The notes under the pieces are model-generated. The model worked only from the letters and a program-made list of their open reading frames with translations, made no database searches and was not told where the DNA came from. The translations under genes were made by a program, and so were the position numbers. 64,000 nt of DNA from Streptomyces canus (GTDB taxonomy: Bacteria; Actinomycetota; Actinomycetes; Streptomycetales; Streptomycetaceae): NCBI RefSeq assembly GCF_041435015.1, contig NZ_CP107989.1, positions 2,728,001-2,792,000 of the forward strand, written 5' to 3'. Positions 28,390 through 35,510 of this stretch are shown piece by piece (within the stretch, counting starts at the first letter, position 1; the number at the start of each line of letters is the position of its first letter).

Positions 28390-29238
28390 TCAGGGGGTGA
28401 GTTGCTGGTGTCCGATGACGGAGAGCAGTTCGAGTTTGCTGTGGCTCTCCGTGCCGGGGCGGGTGGTCAGTACCACCAGGGTCTGGGCGCGGTTTTCGGT
28501 GTACAGCAGCTGGGCGTCGACCTCGATGCGGCCGAGCTGAGGATGGAGGATGGTCTTGCAGTCGTCGTAGCTCTGTGCAACCTCCTGGAGTTCCCACATG
28601 CGGACGAACTCGGGGCTGTGTTCCTGGAGTTCGGCGAGGATCCGGGCGGCCCGGGGGGTGTCGCTGCCGGCTTTCAGCGCGGCCCGCAGGCGTGCTGCCT
28701 GGGCGCGGCCGTGTTGTTCGCGGCTTTCCTCGGGAACCATCAGGCGTTCGGCCGGGTCCATGAACCAGCGGTAGTAGCCACTGCTGGCCAGGCCGGTGTG
28801 GCGGGTCTGGTCGCCGAGGAGTGCGATGGCCAGGGGGTTCATCGCGAGGGTGTCGAACATGTCGGTCTGCACCATGGCCGGAGAGTCGTCGAGGCGGTCC
28901 AGGACCCGCATCAGCGTCGGGCTGACGTGTTCGGAGCGGTGGAAGCGGGCCGGGGCGTTGTGGCCGATGAGGACGAAGAGGTGGTCGCGTTCGTCCAGGG
29001 TCAGCCGCAGTGCCCGGGCGAGCGCCGCGGTGATCTGCACGGAGGGCTGCGGAGCACGCTGCTGTTCCAGCCGAGCGTAGTAGTCGGTGGACATGCCGGC
29101 GAGCTGCGCGACCTCCTCGCGCCGCAGCCCCTGCGTCCGCCTGCGCGGCCCCTCCACCAGCCCGACGTCGCGGGGGCGCAACGTCTCACGCCGGTGACGC
29201 AGGAATTCCGCCAGTTCCTTCTTGTCCATGCCGTCCAT
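28390..29238 (-). CDS. XRE/MmyB-type transcriptional regulator, copy 2
   Basis: The protein has 282 residues. It has the same helix-turn-helix and MmyB domain as the 22675-23520 protein. Visible changes include DTPALVTTDLVDT to DSPAMVQTDMFDT in the sensory domain and ARYGDCKTLL to AQSYDDCKTIL near the end. The DNA-reading helix is unchanged, so both probably read the same operator while possibly differing in ligand. The start is the first of two ATGs, as in copy 1. Confidence 0.87.
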   Translation of the reverse strand: MDGMDKKELAEFLRHRRETLRPRDVGLVEGPRRRTQGLRREEVAQLAGMSTDYYARLEQQRAPQPSVQITAALARALRLTLDERDHLFVLIGHNAPARFHRSEHVSPTLMRVLDRLDDSPAMVQTDMFDTLAMNPLAIALLGDQTRHTGLASSGYYRWFMDPAERLMVPEESREQHGRAQAARLRAALKAGSDTPRAARILAELQEHSPEFVRMWELQEVAQSYDDCKTILHPQLGRIEVDAQLLYTENRAQTLVVLTTRPGTESHSKLELLSVIGHQQLTP

Positions 29239-29275
29239 CCTCGCCGCATCCCGCCCGGCTATCCAGAGACCGCCG

Positions 29276-29325
29276 ATCCATGGCTGAGCCCTCCTCTTCC
29301 GCCCGCGCGAAGCCGCTCGTACGGC
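29276..29325 (+). promoter_or_regulatory. MmyB-type promoter box, upstream of regulator copy 2
   Basis: ATCCATGGCT (29276-29285), 34 bases, then TACGGC (29320-29325). It is the duplicate of the box at 23558 with a better -10. It points rightward into the SnoaL remnant. Confidence 0.5.
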
Positions 29326-29359
29326 CGACGCCGATAGCGCTCTCGGTGAGAGGCCCCGA

Positions 29360-29545
29360 TGATCACCTGACCTGCATGACCTGCATGACCTGCTGGGAAA
29401 ATCACTGGCTGTCGGCGGTGCGGCGCAGGCCGTCGGCATGGACGGCGGCTGCTGCGACGGTCTCTGTCGAGGACGCCTGCCGCTTTGGACAGGCCCCGGG
29501 CCTCGTCGCCCGGCCCGGCCGACACGACGATGTCCGCCGTGTCGG
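29360..29545 (-). pseudogene. SnoaL-like gene remnant, copy 2
   Basis: On the minus strand ADIVVSAGPGDEARGLSKA matches the intact SnoaL protein. The frame then shifts and VAAAAVHADGLRRTADSQ runs into a stop. CCTGCATGA is repeated in tandem at about 29372-29390, a local expansion within the decayed 3' end. The gap 29239-29591 contains nothing else but the promoter box. Confidence 0.65.
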
Positions 29546-29591
29546 CCGGGCGCCCGCGTGCTGTTGTTTCCCGTCGGAAATAACAGGTCGG

Positions 29592-30347
29592 TCAGTTGCT
29601 GGTCATCATGGCGAGGACGTCGTCGTAGGAGCCGGTGGCCACCGCGTCGCGGATGAACCTGGCGGACCCGACGACGATCTCCTTCGCGTCGGGCTTCTCG
29701 CGCAGCAGGCCGAGGGCCTCGGTGAGGAAGTCGTCCAACGGCATGGACTGCTCGCTGTCCTGCTGGCCCATCAGCGTCGTGCGCACGCCCGCCGGGACCA
29801 CCTCGATCACCTGGACGCCGGCGCCGGCACCGGCACCGGCGAGCTGGATGCGCAGGCTCTCGGAGAAGGAGTGCAGTGCGGCCTTGGTCGCGCTGTAGGT
29901 CGGGGTGCTCGGGAAGGGGACGAACGCCAGCGCGGAGGTGACGTTCATGACGACCGCGTCGTCCTTGCCCGCCAGCAGCGGCAGGAAGGCGTACGTCATC
30001 CGGATCGTGCCGAGCAGATTGGTCGCGACGTGGTCCTCGGCGACCTGGAGTCCGGCCGGGTCGAGGATGCTCTCCAGCTGCATGATGCCGGCGTTGTTGA
30101 TCAGGACGTTCAGCCCCGGATGGCTCGCCGCCACGGTCTCACGGGCCCGGGCGATCGAGTCGGGGTCCGCGACATCGAGGACGAGCGCGTCGATGCCCGG
30201 GTGCTCGGACGTGATGTCGTCGAGGAGTTCCTTGCGCCGGCCGGCGACGATCACCTTGTTGCCGGCCTCGTGCAGACGCAGGGCCAGACCGAGGCCGATG
30301 CCCGAGGTGCCGCCGGTGATCAGGATCGTGTTGCCGGTGATCTTCAT
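29592..30347 (-). CDS. DltE-like short-chain dehydrogenase, copy 2
   Basis: The protein has 251 residues from the ATG giving MKITGNTILITGG, with AAGGAGC ahead. It has the same motifs as the 23924-24673 enzyme (TGGTSGIG, NNAG, YSATK). Differences are few: NNAGIMQLE for NNAGIQLLE, an extra AG in the LAGAGAGAG loop, and PAGVRTTLM for PPPVRTTLM near the active site. The catalytic residues are intact in both copies, so both are presumably functional. Confidence 0.86.
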   Translation of the reverse strand: MKITGNTILITGGTSGIGLGLALRLHEAGNKVIVAGRRKELLDDITSEHPGIDALVLDVADPDSIARARETVAASHPGLNVLINNAGIMQLESILDPAGLQVAEDHVATNLLGTIRMTYAFLPLLAGKDDAVVMNVTSALAFVPFPSTPTYSATKAALHSFSESLRIQLAGAGAGAGVQVIEVVPAGVRTTLMGQQDSEQSMPLDDFLTEALGLLREKPDAKEIVVGSARFIRDAVATGSYDDVLAMMTSN

Positions 30348-30397
30348 GGGGGTCTTGCTCCTTCGGTACGGCGGGCCGGTGAGTGCCCGCGGTCTCG

Positions 30398-30447
30398 ACC
30401 GTAGGGGCCCCCGCGCGGGGGCGGGAGAGGACGGTTTATCCATGGAT
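30398..30447 (-). promoter_or_regulatory. MmyB-type promoter box of SDR copy 2
   Basis: Read leftward, ATCCATGGAT (30447-30438), 34 bases with TCCTCTCCCGCCCC, then -10 TACGGT (30403-30398). The leader carries GAAGGAGC before the SDR start, as in the hydroxylase operon at 40.6 kb. Confidence 0.7.
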
Positions 30448-30515
30448 CGGCGGTCTCTGACTGAGCCGTCGGGGGCTGCGGGAAGACCACGCTCGCGGAG
30501 ATGGTCTGGGCCGAA

Positions 30516-30548
30516 GAGGACCCCGGCCGTGTGACGGCCAGGGTCCTC
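30516..30548 (-). terminator. Terminator-like hairpin behind the reductase and small Cys-rich ORF
   Basis: GAGGACCC (30516-30523) pairs with GGGTCCTC (30541-30548), and GGCC inside pairs again. It closes the leftward unit 31441-30569. Confidence 0.65.
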
Positions 30549-30568
30549 TGCCTTGTGCAGGTGTCGGC

Positions 30569-30664
30569 TCAGTCGCAGCAGTCGCAGGCGTCTGTCTCCC
30601 CGCTGGCGGCCGGAACCACCGCGGTGGGTCGGTGTCCGGACCCGGTCAGGAATTCCGGTTCCAT
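30569..30664 (-). CDS. Small Cys-terminal peptide, 31 residues, unknown
   Basis: It begins MEPEFLTGSGHRP and ends GETDACDCCD. The ATG lies 24 bases after the stop of the reductase gene and has GGAAGAAG just ahead. A hairpin terminator follows 20 bases after its stop, so it sits neatly as the last cistron of the unit. The acidic C-terminus with three cysteines could bind a metal or be a modified peptide, but no homologue or modification enzyme is evident nearby. It is recorded as a candidate. Confidence 0.45.
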   Translation of the reverse strand: MEPEFLTGSGHRPTAVVPAASGETDACDCCD

Positions 30665-30688
30665 CTCTTCTTCCGCGATGCCCTGCAC

Positions 30689-31441
30689 TCAGGTCCAGGC
30701 GTCGACCGACAAGCTGCCGCCCGCGGGACCCCGGACAACCGTGGCGGTCAGTTCCCTCACGCGGTCGGCAGGCACAGGAACGCCCGGCGCCTGGAAGATC
30801 CATTCCATCGTCTTGTCCAAGCTCACGTCCTTGGGTACTTCCCCGTAGTAGGCCTTGCCGTAGACGGGCGTGCCCGGTTCGCTGCGCCAGCTGTCGGCGA
30901 GCGTGCCGATGTCCACCGCGTCGTAGCCGAGGAGGTCGAGCAACTCCACGATCTCCGCCTTGGCGGCGGCATCGTCGCCGGCGATCGGCATGGCACTGCG
31001 GTCCGGCGCACCCGAGGGGCGGGCAAGGCTGAACAGCTGGCTGGAGACGATGTTGCTGGCCGCCTTGACCACACGGGAGTCGGCCAGGTGGCGCTGCACC
31101 AGCTCGCTGCTCGTCAGCTCGTTCGCGTCCAGCTCGGCGATGCGCCCGTCGCGCTCCGGGTAGTAGTTCAGCGTGTCGATCACGATCTTGCCCGCCAGCG
31201 ACCGGGCCGGGATGTTCTCGTAGGCGCTCAGCGGGATGGACACCACCACCAGGTCCCCGGCCTCGGCGGCCTCGGCGACAGTGGCCGCCCGGGCGCGGGG
31301 GCCGAGTTCGGCGACGAGACCGGCGAGGGACTCGGGGCCGCGGGAGTTGCTCAGGACGACGTCCAGGCCTGCGGTGACAGCAAGGCGGGCCAAGGTGCCG
31401 CCGACGTTGCCACTGCCGATGAAGGCGAGTGTCTTGCTCAT
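30689..31441 (-). CDS. NAD(P)-binding F420 reductase-like protein, second family member
   Basis: The protein has 250 residues. The Rossmann motif is FIGSGNVGGTLA near residue 8, then SNSRGPESLAGLV, VIDTLNYYPERDG near 90 and GDDAAAKAEIVELLDLLGYD near 170. It belongs to the same broad family as the 21023-21760 protein but is only distantly similar, so the two are not a recent duplication. It is divergent from a TetR gene across 133 bp with two operator-like repeats, which suggests that regulator controls it. Confidence 0.8.
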   Translation of the reverse strand: MSKTLAFIGSGNVGGTLARLAVTAGLDVVLSNSRGPESLAGLVAELGPRARAATVAEAAEAGDLVVVSIPLSAYENIPARSLAGKIVIDTLNYYPERDGRIAELDANELTSSELVQRHLADSRVVKAASNIVSSQLFSLARPSGAPDRSAMPIAGDDAAAKAEIVELLDLLGYDAVDIGTLADSWRSEPGTPVYGKAYYGEVPKDVSLDKTMEWIFQAPGVPVPADRVRELTATVVRGPAGGSLSVDAWT

Positions 31442-31500
31442 GGTGCTCTGTTCTCCAATGGGATGAGGAAATGCCGGAGTGGCCACAGCCACGAACCGTA

Positions 31501-31553
31501 ACCGGACCGGCTGGTCACTTTAACTACCGTACCACCTAACCGGACCGTCCGGT
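31501..31553. promoter_or_regulatory. Twin TetR-operator-like repeats between divergent reductase and TetR genes
   Basis: ACCGGACCGTCCGGT (31539-31553) is a perfect 7-bp inverted repeat around one base. ACCGGACCGGCTGGT (31501-31515) is a variant in the same orientation, 38 bases away. Both are preceded by TA and followed by CA. Confidence 0.65.
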
Positions 31554-31574
31554 CATGTTGCGTAGAGTGGACCC

Positions 31575-32228
31575 ATGAGCACTGAAGAAGAAGCCGTTGC
31601 AGCGCCGCCCGCGCGACGGATGAGAGCCGACGCGGTACGGACGCGCCAGGCGCTGTTGAAGGCAGCCGCGGAGGTGTTCGCCGAGCACGGCGCGGAAGCG
31701 TCCACTGCGCAGATCGCGGCACGGGCCGGTATCGGAAAGGGAACCGTCTTCCGGCATTTCCCCACCAAGGAGGACCTGTTCGCCGCGATCATCGGCGAGG
31801 CAATCGACGGGCTGGTGGCAGTGGGCCGCCAGCAGGCCGAGCAGGCCGACGCGGACGCCGCCCTGCTGCAGTTCATGAGCGCGGGCGTCGATCTCTACGC
31901 GAACAACCGGGCGCTCGCGGAGGCACTCCGCATGGTGTCGGATGTTCGGCACCCGGAGATACAGGCCGGACAGGAACAGCTGATCGCCACAGCCGGGGCA
32001 CTGGCGCGGCGGGCGCAACGCGACGGCTCACTCCGTGCCGACCTGAACGGGCAGGACGTGATGCTGCTGATCTGCGGCGTGTACTACACCGCCGCACCCT
32101 TGCTGGCCGCCGATCCGTCGGCCTGGCGGCGCTACCTCCGGCTCACCTTCGACGGCATGTGCGCCACCGGCACCGGCCCTCTGCCCCCGGCACTCGTCCA
32201 CGACTCCTTGCTGCCGACGGTCCGGTAG
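31575..32228 (+). CDS. TetR-family regulator
   Basis: The protein has 217 residues. The DNA-binding domain is at about 20-70, with recognition motif IGKGTVFRHFPTKEDLFAAII. The C-terminal domain has the SbtR-like form (DVRHPEIQAGQEQLIATAGAL, LLICGVYYTAAPL). A -10-like TAGAGT is only 6 bases before the ATG, with no clear ribosome site, so the message may be leaderless. It is divergent from the reductase gene it probably represses. Confidence 0.86.
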   Translation: MSTEEEAVAAPPARRMRADAVRTRQALLKAAAEVFAEHGAEASTAQIAARAGIGKGTVFRHFPTKEDLFAAIIGEAIDGLVAVGRQQAEQADADAALLQFMSAGVDLYANNRALAEALRMVSDVRHPEIQAGQEQLIATAGALARRAQRDGSLRADLNGQDVMLLICGVYYTAAPLLAADPSAWRRYLRLTFDGMCATGTGPLPPALVHDSLLPTVR

Positions 32229-32351
32229 GGCCGACCGGCACGCGCCAGAAGGTCACCGCCGCGCGGGCTGCCGATTCAACCGAATCCGGCTCCTACAAGG
32301 CTTCCCTGGCTTTCTTTCGCTTCCGCGGACCGGTGAGCGCCCGCAGCCCCG

Positions 32352-32401
32352 ACCGTAGAGGCGCCCGCGCAGGGGCGGGAGAGGACGCCTTGTCCATGGA
32401 T
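32352..32401 (-). promoter_or_regulatory. Orphan MmyB-type promoter box
   Basis: Read leftward, ATCCATGGAC (32401-32392), 34 bases with TCCTCTCCCGCCCC, then -10 TACGGT (32357-32352). The following leader matches that of SDR copy 1 for about 50 bases and then breaks off. No gene follows in that direction, so this is a promoter left from a lost SDR copy. The rest of 32229-32518 is empty. Confidence 0.6.
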
Positions 32402-32518
32402 CGGCGGTCCCCGGCCGAGCCGTAGAGACGCCACAGCCGGTCAGCGCCTCCAGACCGGGCGCAGCAAGCCGCCCGAGGGTCCATGTGTGATCTCAGTCGC
32501 CTGGTGCCCTTTCGGCGG

Positions 32519-33187
32519 TCAGCGGCTCGGCTCGTAGGTGAGTTGCTTGACATGCCGCAGGGTCAGGGTGGTTTCCACGGCCTGCACGCCGTCGAGGCTG
32601 CCGATCTTCTCGCTGAGGTAGGTGTAGAGCTCGCTCGTGCTCGAGGCGGCGACAGTGGCGACGAGATTGGCCTGGCCAGTAGTGGCGCCGGCGAAGCGGA
32701 CCTCGTGGTGTTCCGCCAGTTGCCGTCCGGCGGCATCGAGTGCGGAGGGGGCGACAGTGAGCCAGAGCATCGCGCTGATGCCGTGCCCGAGGGACTCGCG
32801 GTCATACTGCACCTTGAAGTAGAGGATGCCCGTGGAACGCAGACGCTCCAGGCGCGGCTTGACAGCGGAATCCGACTGGCCGGTGCTGGATTGCAGCTCG
32901 CTGAAGGTTGCCCGGCCGTCGCGCCGCAGCACGGCGAGCAGCGCCTCGTCCGCTCCTTCGAGAGTGACGGGGGCGACCACCGGTTCGCTGTGCGGGAGGC
33001 GCAGTGCCGCCTCCTGGTCGGGTTCGAGCGCTTGAGTCTTGTCGAGCCAGCCGAGGGGACCGCCGTAGAAGGTGTGCAGCAGGCAGTGGGCGCTGACCGA
33101 AATGACCTGAGGTGTGCGTTGCAGGCGGTCGAAGAGCAGCGCGTGCAGCAGCTTCAGATCAAGCGCGTCGGGCGAAGGGGACTGCAT
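32519..33187 (-). CDS. Lrp/AsnC-family regulator with an apparent internal deletion
   Basis: The protein has 222 residues from an ATG with AGGAG ahead. It starts like a double-domain streptomycete AsnC protein (ALDLKLLHAL) but jumps straight to VSAHCLLHTFYGGPLGWLDK, the middle of such proteins. It then has a full second helix-turn-helix (ADEALLAVLRRDGRATFSEL) and RAM ligand domain to VKQLTYEPSR. The relatives I recall have about 320-340 residues, so about 90-100 residues (first HTH and half of the first RAM) appear missing in frame. DNA binding through the second HTH may remain. Confidence 0.7.
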   Translation of the reverse strand: MQSPSPDALDLKLLHALLFDRLQRTPQVISVSAHCLLHTFYGGPLGWLDKTQALEPDQEAALRLPHSEPVVAPVTLEGADEALLAVLRRDGRATFSELQSSTGQSDSAVKPRLERLRSTGILYFKVQYDRESLGHGISAMLWLTVAPSALDAAGRQLAEHHEVRFAGATTGQANLVATVAASSTSELYTYLSEKIGSLDGVQAVETTLTLRHVKQLTYEPSR

Positions 33188-33243
33188 CGATAGCTCCTGT
33201 TTCGAGCGGGTGATGTTCACGTCATGTCGTACGACGGCGCTGT

Positions 33244-33279
33244 GTGGCCTGGGACCGGAAGGGTCCGGTCCCAGGCCAC
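33244..33279 (-). terminator. Terminator of the MFS transporter gene
   Basis: A perfect 16-bp stem (33244-33259 with 33264-33279) closes over a four-base AGGG loop, about 110 bases past the transporter stop and upstream of the Lrp gene. Confidence 0.82.
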
Positions 33280-33388
33280 TGAGCGGCGCCGTGCCCGTCC
33301 CCACGGTCGGCGCCTGTACCGGCGCGGTGACTATCCGCTCCTGAGCCGTGCCGGTACGTCAGGTGTCACCTCGGTGCAGGGCCGGCGC

Positions 33389-35032
33389 TCACCGAGGGTC
33401 GGCGGTTGCCTGCGACCCGGCTGCCGTCCGAGGCTCGGTGGCGGGCAGGTCGGGGCTGCGAGGCCCTTGGACGGAGGCAGCCGGGCCTGCGGCCGCCAGG
33501 GCCGACAGCTGCGGCCTGCGCAGCAGGACGAATCCCACCACAGCCGCCAGCAGGGTCAGGACGGCCGCGACGACCAGGCAGAGCTGAAGACCGTCGATGA
33601 ACGCCTGCGACAGGGCCCCGAGGACACGCGGGGTGTCCGCGCCCATACCAAGCCTGCCGACCGCACTCAGCCCGCCGGCGTCCGCGGCCTCGGTGACGCG
33701 CAGGACCGTCGCCCCGCCCAGCCCCGCGGCGGTGAGATGTCCGGGCAGAGCGTCCACAGCCCGAGCGGACAGCAGCGCACCCAGGACAGCGGGGCCGAGG
33801 GCGGCGCCGAGCTGACGGAAGGCGTTGTTGGCGGCAGCGGCCATACCGGCCTGGTGGAACGGCACCGAACTGACGGCAGTGGCGGTCATCGGGGTCAGCA
33901 CGAACGACACGCCCAGGCCGAGCAGGGTCAGCCGCCAGGCAAGTGAACCGAACGAGGTGTCGACGTCGATCGTGGTCAACGACAGCAGCGCCACCGCCGC
34001 GACCAGCAGGCCGCCGGGAATCAGCACCCGAGCAGAGACCCGGTGCATCAGGCGCCCGATGGGGACACCGAGGAGCAGCGGCACTATGCACACCATCAGC
34101 AGCCGCCAGGCCGATTCGAGGGTGCTGAGCTGCTGGACCATGCCGAAGTAGAGGCTGAGGGCGAAGATGAACCCGATGAGCCCGAGGAAGCTGATCATGG
34201 CGATCAGTGCGGTGGCGGTGAAGGAGGGGCTGCGGAACAGTGTCAGGTCCAGCATCGGGCTGGAGCTGCGCCGCTCCACCAGGACGAAGGCGACCGATGC
34301 GACGACGGCGATCGACAGGGCAAGCATCACCTTGGTGTCGGTGAAGGAGTTGGCGCCGCCCTCGATGATCCCGTACACCAGAGCGGTGATGGCCAGCGCG
34401 GAGGTGAGCTGGCCGGCCCAGTCCAGCCGGCGGGTGCCCGGGGCACGGGAGTCGGTGAGCAGCTTCGTCGAGACGACCAGCGCGAGCAGCGAGGCGGGGA
34501 CGGGCAGCAGGTAGAGCCAGCGCCACGCGAAGTGGTCGAGGATCACGCCCGCGATGACGGGGCCGAGTGCGAGGGAGGCCACCAGGGAGGTCGCCCACAC
34601 GCCGATGAAGTTCCCGCGCTCGCGCGGGTCGGGGACGGCGTGGCTGATCAGGGCGAGGGTCGAGGGCAGCAGCGCGGCCGCGCCCAGACCGGCGAAGGCC
34701 TGCCCGGCCCAGACGACCTCGATCGAATGGGCGCACAGTGCGATCAGGGCACCCAGACCGCTGAAGGCCAGGCCCGCCTGGAAGACCTTCTTGCGGCCGT
34801 GCACGTCACCGAAGACGCCCGCGGTGAGGATGAGCGCGGCCATGGGCAGCACGAACGCGACGCTCACCCAGGACAGCTGCGAGGTCGACGTGTCCAGCGC
34901 CCGCTGAATGGCAGGCAGGCTGGCCGAGACGGTGGTCACCGGCAGATAGGCGACGAACACGCCGACGCAGGCCATGACGAGTGTGGGCACCCGCCGTTCC
35001 TGCGGTGCGTTCCTCGTGGTCGTGACGTTCAC
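33389..35032 (-). CDS. MFS exporter, DHA2 (EmrB/QacA) family
   Basis: The protein has 547 residues with a GTG start and about fourteen membrane segments. Motif A appears as GVFGDVHGRKKVFQAG near residue 70. The antiporter motif C region is LGPVIAGVILDHFAWRWLY near 155. A soluble Pro/Ala-rich tail ends the protein. DHA2 members expel drugs or own metabolites with protons. The Lrp-type gene downstream may regulate it. The substrate is unknown. Confidence 0.85.
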   Translation of the reverse strand: MNVTTTRNAPQERRVPTLVMACVGVFVAYLPVTTVSASLPAIQRALDTSTSQLSWVSVAFVLPMAALILTAGVFGDVHGRKKVFQAGLAFSGLGALIALCAHSIEVVWAGQAFAGLGAAALLPSTLALISHAVPDPRERGNFIGVWATSLVASLALGPVIAGVILDHFAWRWLYLLPVPASLLALVVSTKLLTDSRAPGTRRLDWAGQLTSALAITALVYGIIEGGANSFTDTKVMLALSIAVVASVAFVLVERRSSSPMLDLTLFRSPSFTATALIAMISFLGLIGFIFALSLYFGMVQQLSTLESAWRLLMVCIVPLLLGVPIGRLMHRVSARVLIPGGLLVAAVALLSLTTIDVDTSFGSLAWRLTLLGLGVSFVLTPMTATAVSSVPFHQAGMAAAANNAFRQLGAALGPAVLGALLSARAVDALPGHLTAAGLGGATVLRVTEAADAGGLSAVGRLGMGADTPRVLGALSQAFIDGLQLCLVVAAVLTLLAAVVGFVLLRRPQLSALAAAGPAASVQGPRSPDLPATEPRTAAGSQATADPR

Positions 35033-35240
35033 GAAAGACTCTCTCCCTCAAGCGCCGGGCGCTGTGATCGGCCGGCTTCCGCCGCAACGTTTCGCCCCGC
35101 CGGGGGGCCGAAGCCAGCCATGACCGCCGGATCCCGGAAAACCGACATCCGGGCCTTCGGTCCGGAGAAAGTCCGACAGCCGGATAGGCGTCGACGGTGA
35201 GGAACACCGGTTCGGGAATGGGGCTCCTCCTGGGCAGCCG

Positions 35241-35336
35241 TCACAGAGTGGGCTCGTCGAGGTGGCACCAGCGCGGGTCCTCGGCATACGCGAAGGACCG
35301 GATCACCGGATGGACGGTCCCCCTGAAGTGAACCGT
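35241..35336 (-). pseudogene. UBP-type zinc-finger protein C-terminal remnant
   Basis: On the minus strand the frame reads HFRGTVHPVIRSFAYAEDPR then WCHLDEPTL and a stop, like the end of the small UBP-type zinc-finger proteins of actinobacteria. The cysteine-rich first half is absent. Further right, at 35458-35400, a frame starting MTTFALAVPGPAF resembles the start of the SDR at 15443 and may be another scrap. The rest of 35033-35487 is empty. Confidence 0.45.
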
Positions 35337-35487
35337 GGCGGGTTTGCCGGGTGAGCAGTCGCATCATCCGACGTGCCCGGAGGTCTGACAGAGCCGCGGG
35401 GCAGCCGTCCCAGCCGCGCTGGAATGCGGGCCCGGGGACGGCTAGGGCGAAGGTCGTCATGATCAGCCTTGTGTGCGAGGGGGTGGT

Positions 35488-35507
35488 GGCATCCCGAAGG
35501 GGATGCC
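35488..35507 (-). terminator. Hairpin directly behind xdhC
   Basis: GGCATCCC pairs with GGGATGCC over a GAAG loop, 4 bases past the xdhC stop. Confidence 0.55.
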
Positions 35508-35510
35508 GGG

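Larger units (their letters stand above)
28367..30455. repeat. Direct segmental duplication, copy 2 (MmyB regulator, SnoaL remnant, SDR)
   Basis: Second copy of 22647-24790 in the same orientation, with the same gene order and promoter boxes. Sequence drift and different small deletions in the SnoaL remnant show that the copies have diverged independently. Confidence 0.85.

Noticed and set aside
29372..29390. CCTGCATGA tandem repeat as a CRISPR or satellite array
   Set aside because: Only about two and a half 9-base units inside a decayed gene, with no spacers and no cas genes.
21023..31441. The two F420 reductase-like proteins as a recent duplication like the SDR pair
   Set aside because: They share only the fold and a few motifs. 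Sequence identity is low and their neighbours differ, so they are old paralogues.
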